From Fodinibius sediminis (GTDB lineage: Bacteria; Bacteroidota; Rhodothermia; Balneolales; Balneolaceae), in the NCBI RefSeq assembly GCF_900182555.1, contig NZ_FXTH01000008.1, positions 1-64,000 on the forward strand: 64,000 bases of DNA. The letters are read 5' to 3'. The notes beneath the pieces were generated by a model. The model did no database searches and had not been told where the DNA came from. It saw nothing but the letters and a program-made list of their open reading frames with translations. The translations under genes and the position numbers were made by a program. This document shows positions 63,831 through 64,000 of this stretch, piece after piece (position 1 is the stretch's first letter; each line of letters begins with the position of its first letter).

Positions 63831-64000
63831 CTACTGTTTTTTCGAGTCATCGGTATGCGACTGAAAGAGGGGATTGTCGCGCTTGACGGTGGGTTCCATG
63901 TCATAGATGCCGTAGAAACCGAACTCAAACTGGTTGTTAATGAAGGGGCTGACCGCTCGCATGAACTTCGATAGCCAGTCGGGACCAATATGCTTCTCCA
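63831..64000 (-). CDS. C-terminal 55 residues of an unidentified gene (cut by window edge)
   Basis: On the minus strand the frame is open from the edge to the TAG at 63833-63831, reading HIGPDWLSKFMRAVSPFINN, FGFYGIYDMEPTVKRD and ending DDSKKQ. It reads like real protein, and its stop immediately abuts the threonine aldolase stop. The family is not recognisable from this piece. Confidence 0.6.
   Translation of the reverse strand, partial: EKHIGPDWLSKFMRAVSPFINNQFEFGFYGIYDMEPTVKRDNPLFQSHTDDSKKQ

Noticed and set aside
1-64000. CRISPR arrays, tRNA and rRNA genes
   Set aside because: No regularly spaced direct repeats, tRNA cloverleaf-like sequence or rRNA signature was noticed on reading; without a covariance search a missed tRNA cannot be excluded.

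Overview
The window suggests a member of the Bacteroidota/Rhodothermota side of the tree, most likely a Balneolaceae-like, marine or halophilic heterotroph. This is an inference from the mix of genes: a histone-H1-like protein, DUF3078 outer-membrane protein, an HU-like/DUF4469 protein, a GH3/beta-lactamase fusion, a 2-oxoglutarate:ferredoxin oxidoreductase of the fused gamma-alpha type, and weak Shine-Dalgarno signals. No rRNA, tRNA or CRISPR array was seen.

Region 1 (1-4988) is an accessory patch. It holds the end of an IS1595-like element, a gene of unknown function, two paralogous helix-turn-helix genes bracketing a family-VIII-like esterase and a DUF998 membrane protein, and coding debris. 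Region 2 (4989-10478) encodes a 1473-residue enzyme with three modules: an ANL acid-activating domain, a class III aminotransferase and a cyanobacterial-type acyl-ACP reductase. An alpha/beta hydrolase follows. The modules together could turn a carboxylic acid into a primary amine. Region 3 (10858-14945) is an FTR1-DUF2318/ABC iron uptake operon.

Region 4 (15215-37824) is all on the minus strand and forms a ferredoxin-centred energy island. It contains an 11-subunit complex I (nuoABCDHIJKLMN, no nuoEFG), citrate synthase, KorA/KorB, two unusual 2[4Fe-4S] ferredoxins, pyruvate:ferredoxin oxidoreductase with a dihydroorotate-dehydrogenase-like partner, and two IscR-like Rrf2 regulators with conserved cluster ligands. 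Pyruvate and 2-oxoglutarate oxidation would reduce ferredoxin, and the complex lacking its NADH module would be a natural ferredoxin:quinone oxidoreductase. A short motif (core CTAAAWATCT) recurs upstream of nuoA, both ferredoxins and one Rrf2 gene, and in weaker form upstream of FTR1, which suggests one Fe-S/iron-responsive regulon.

Region 5 (38175-64000) is mostly chromosomal housekeeping and signalling: an L,D-transpeptidase, DUF3078 protein, a three-gene kinase/response-regulator operon, a membrane protein with a predicted periplasmic Kelch propeller and cytoplasmic winged-helix-like domain, an ArsP-like permease with a methyltransferase, a BatA/B-type VWA protein, a HAD phosphatase, a histone-H1-like protein, a two-domain cytidine deaminase coupled to a GH3/beta-lactamase lipoprotein, a penicillin-acylase-family enzyme, 3-hydroxybutyryl-CoA dehydrogenase, a DUF4469 DNA-binding protein and threonine aldolase.
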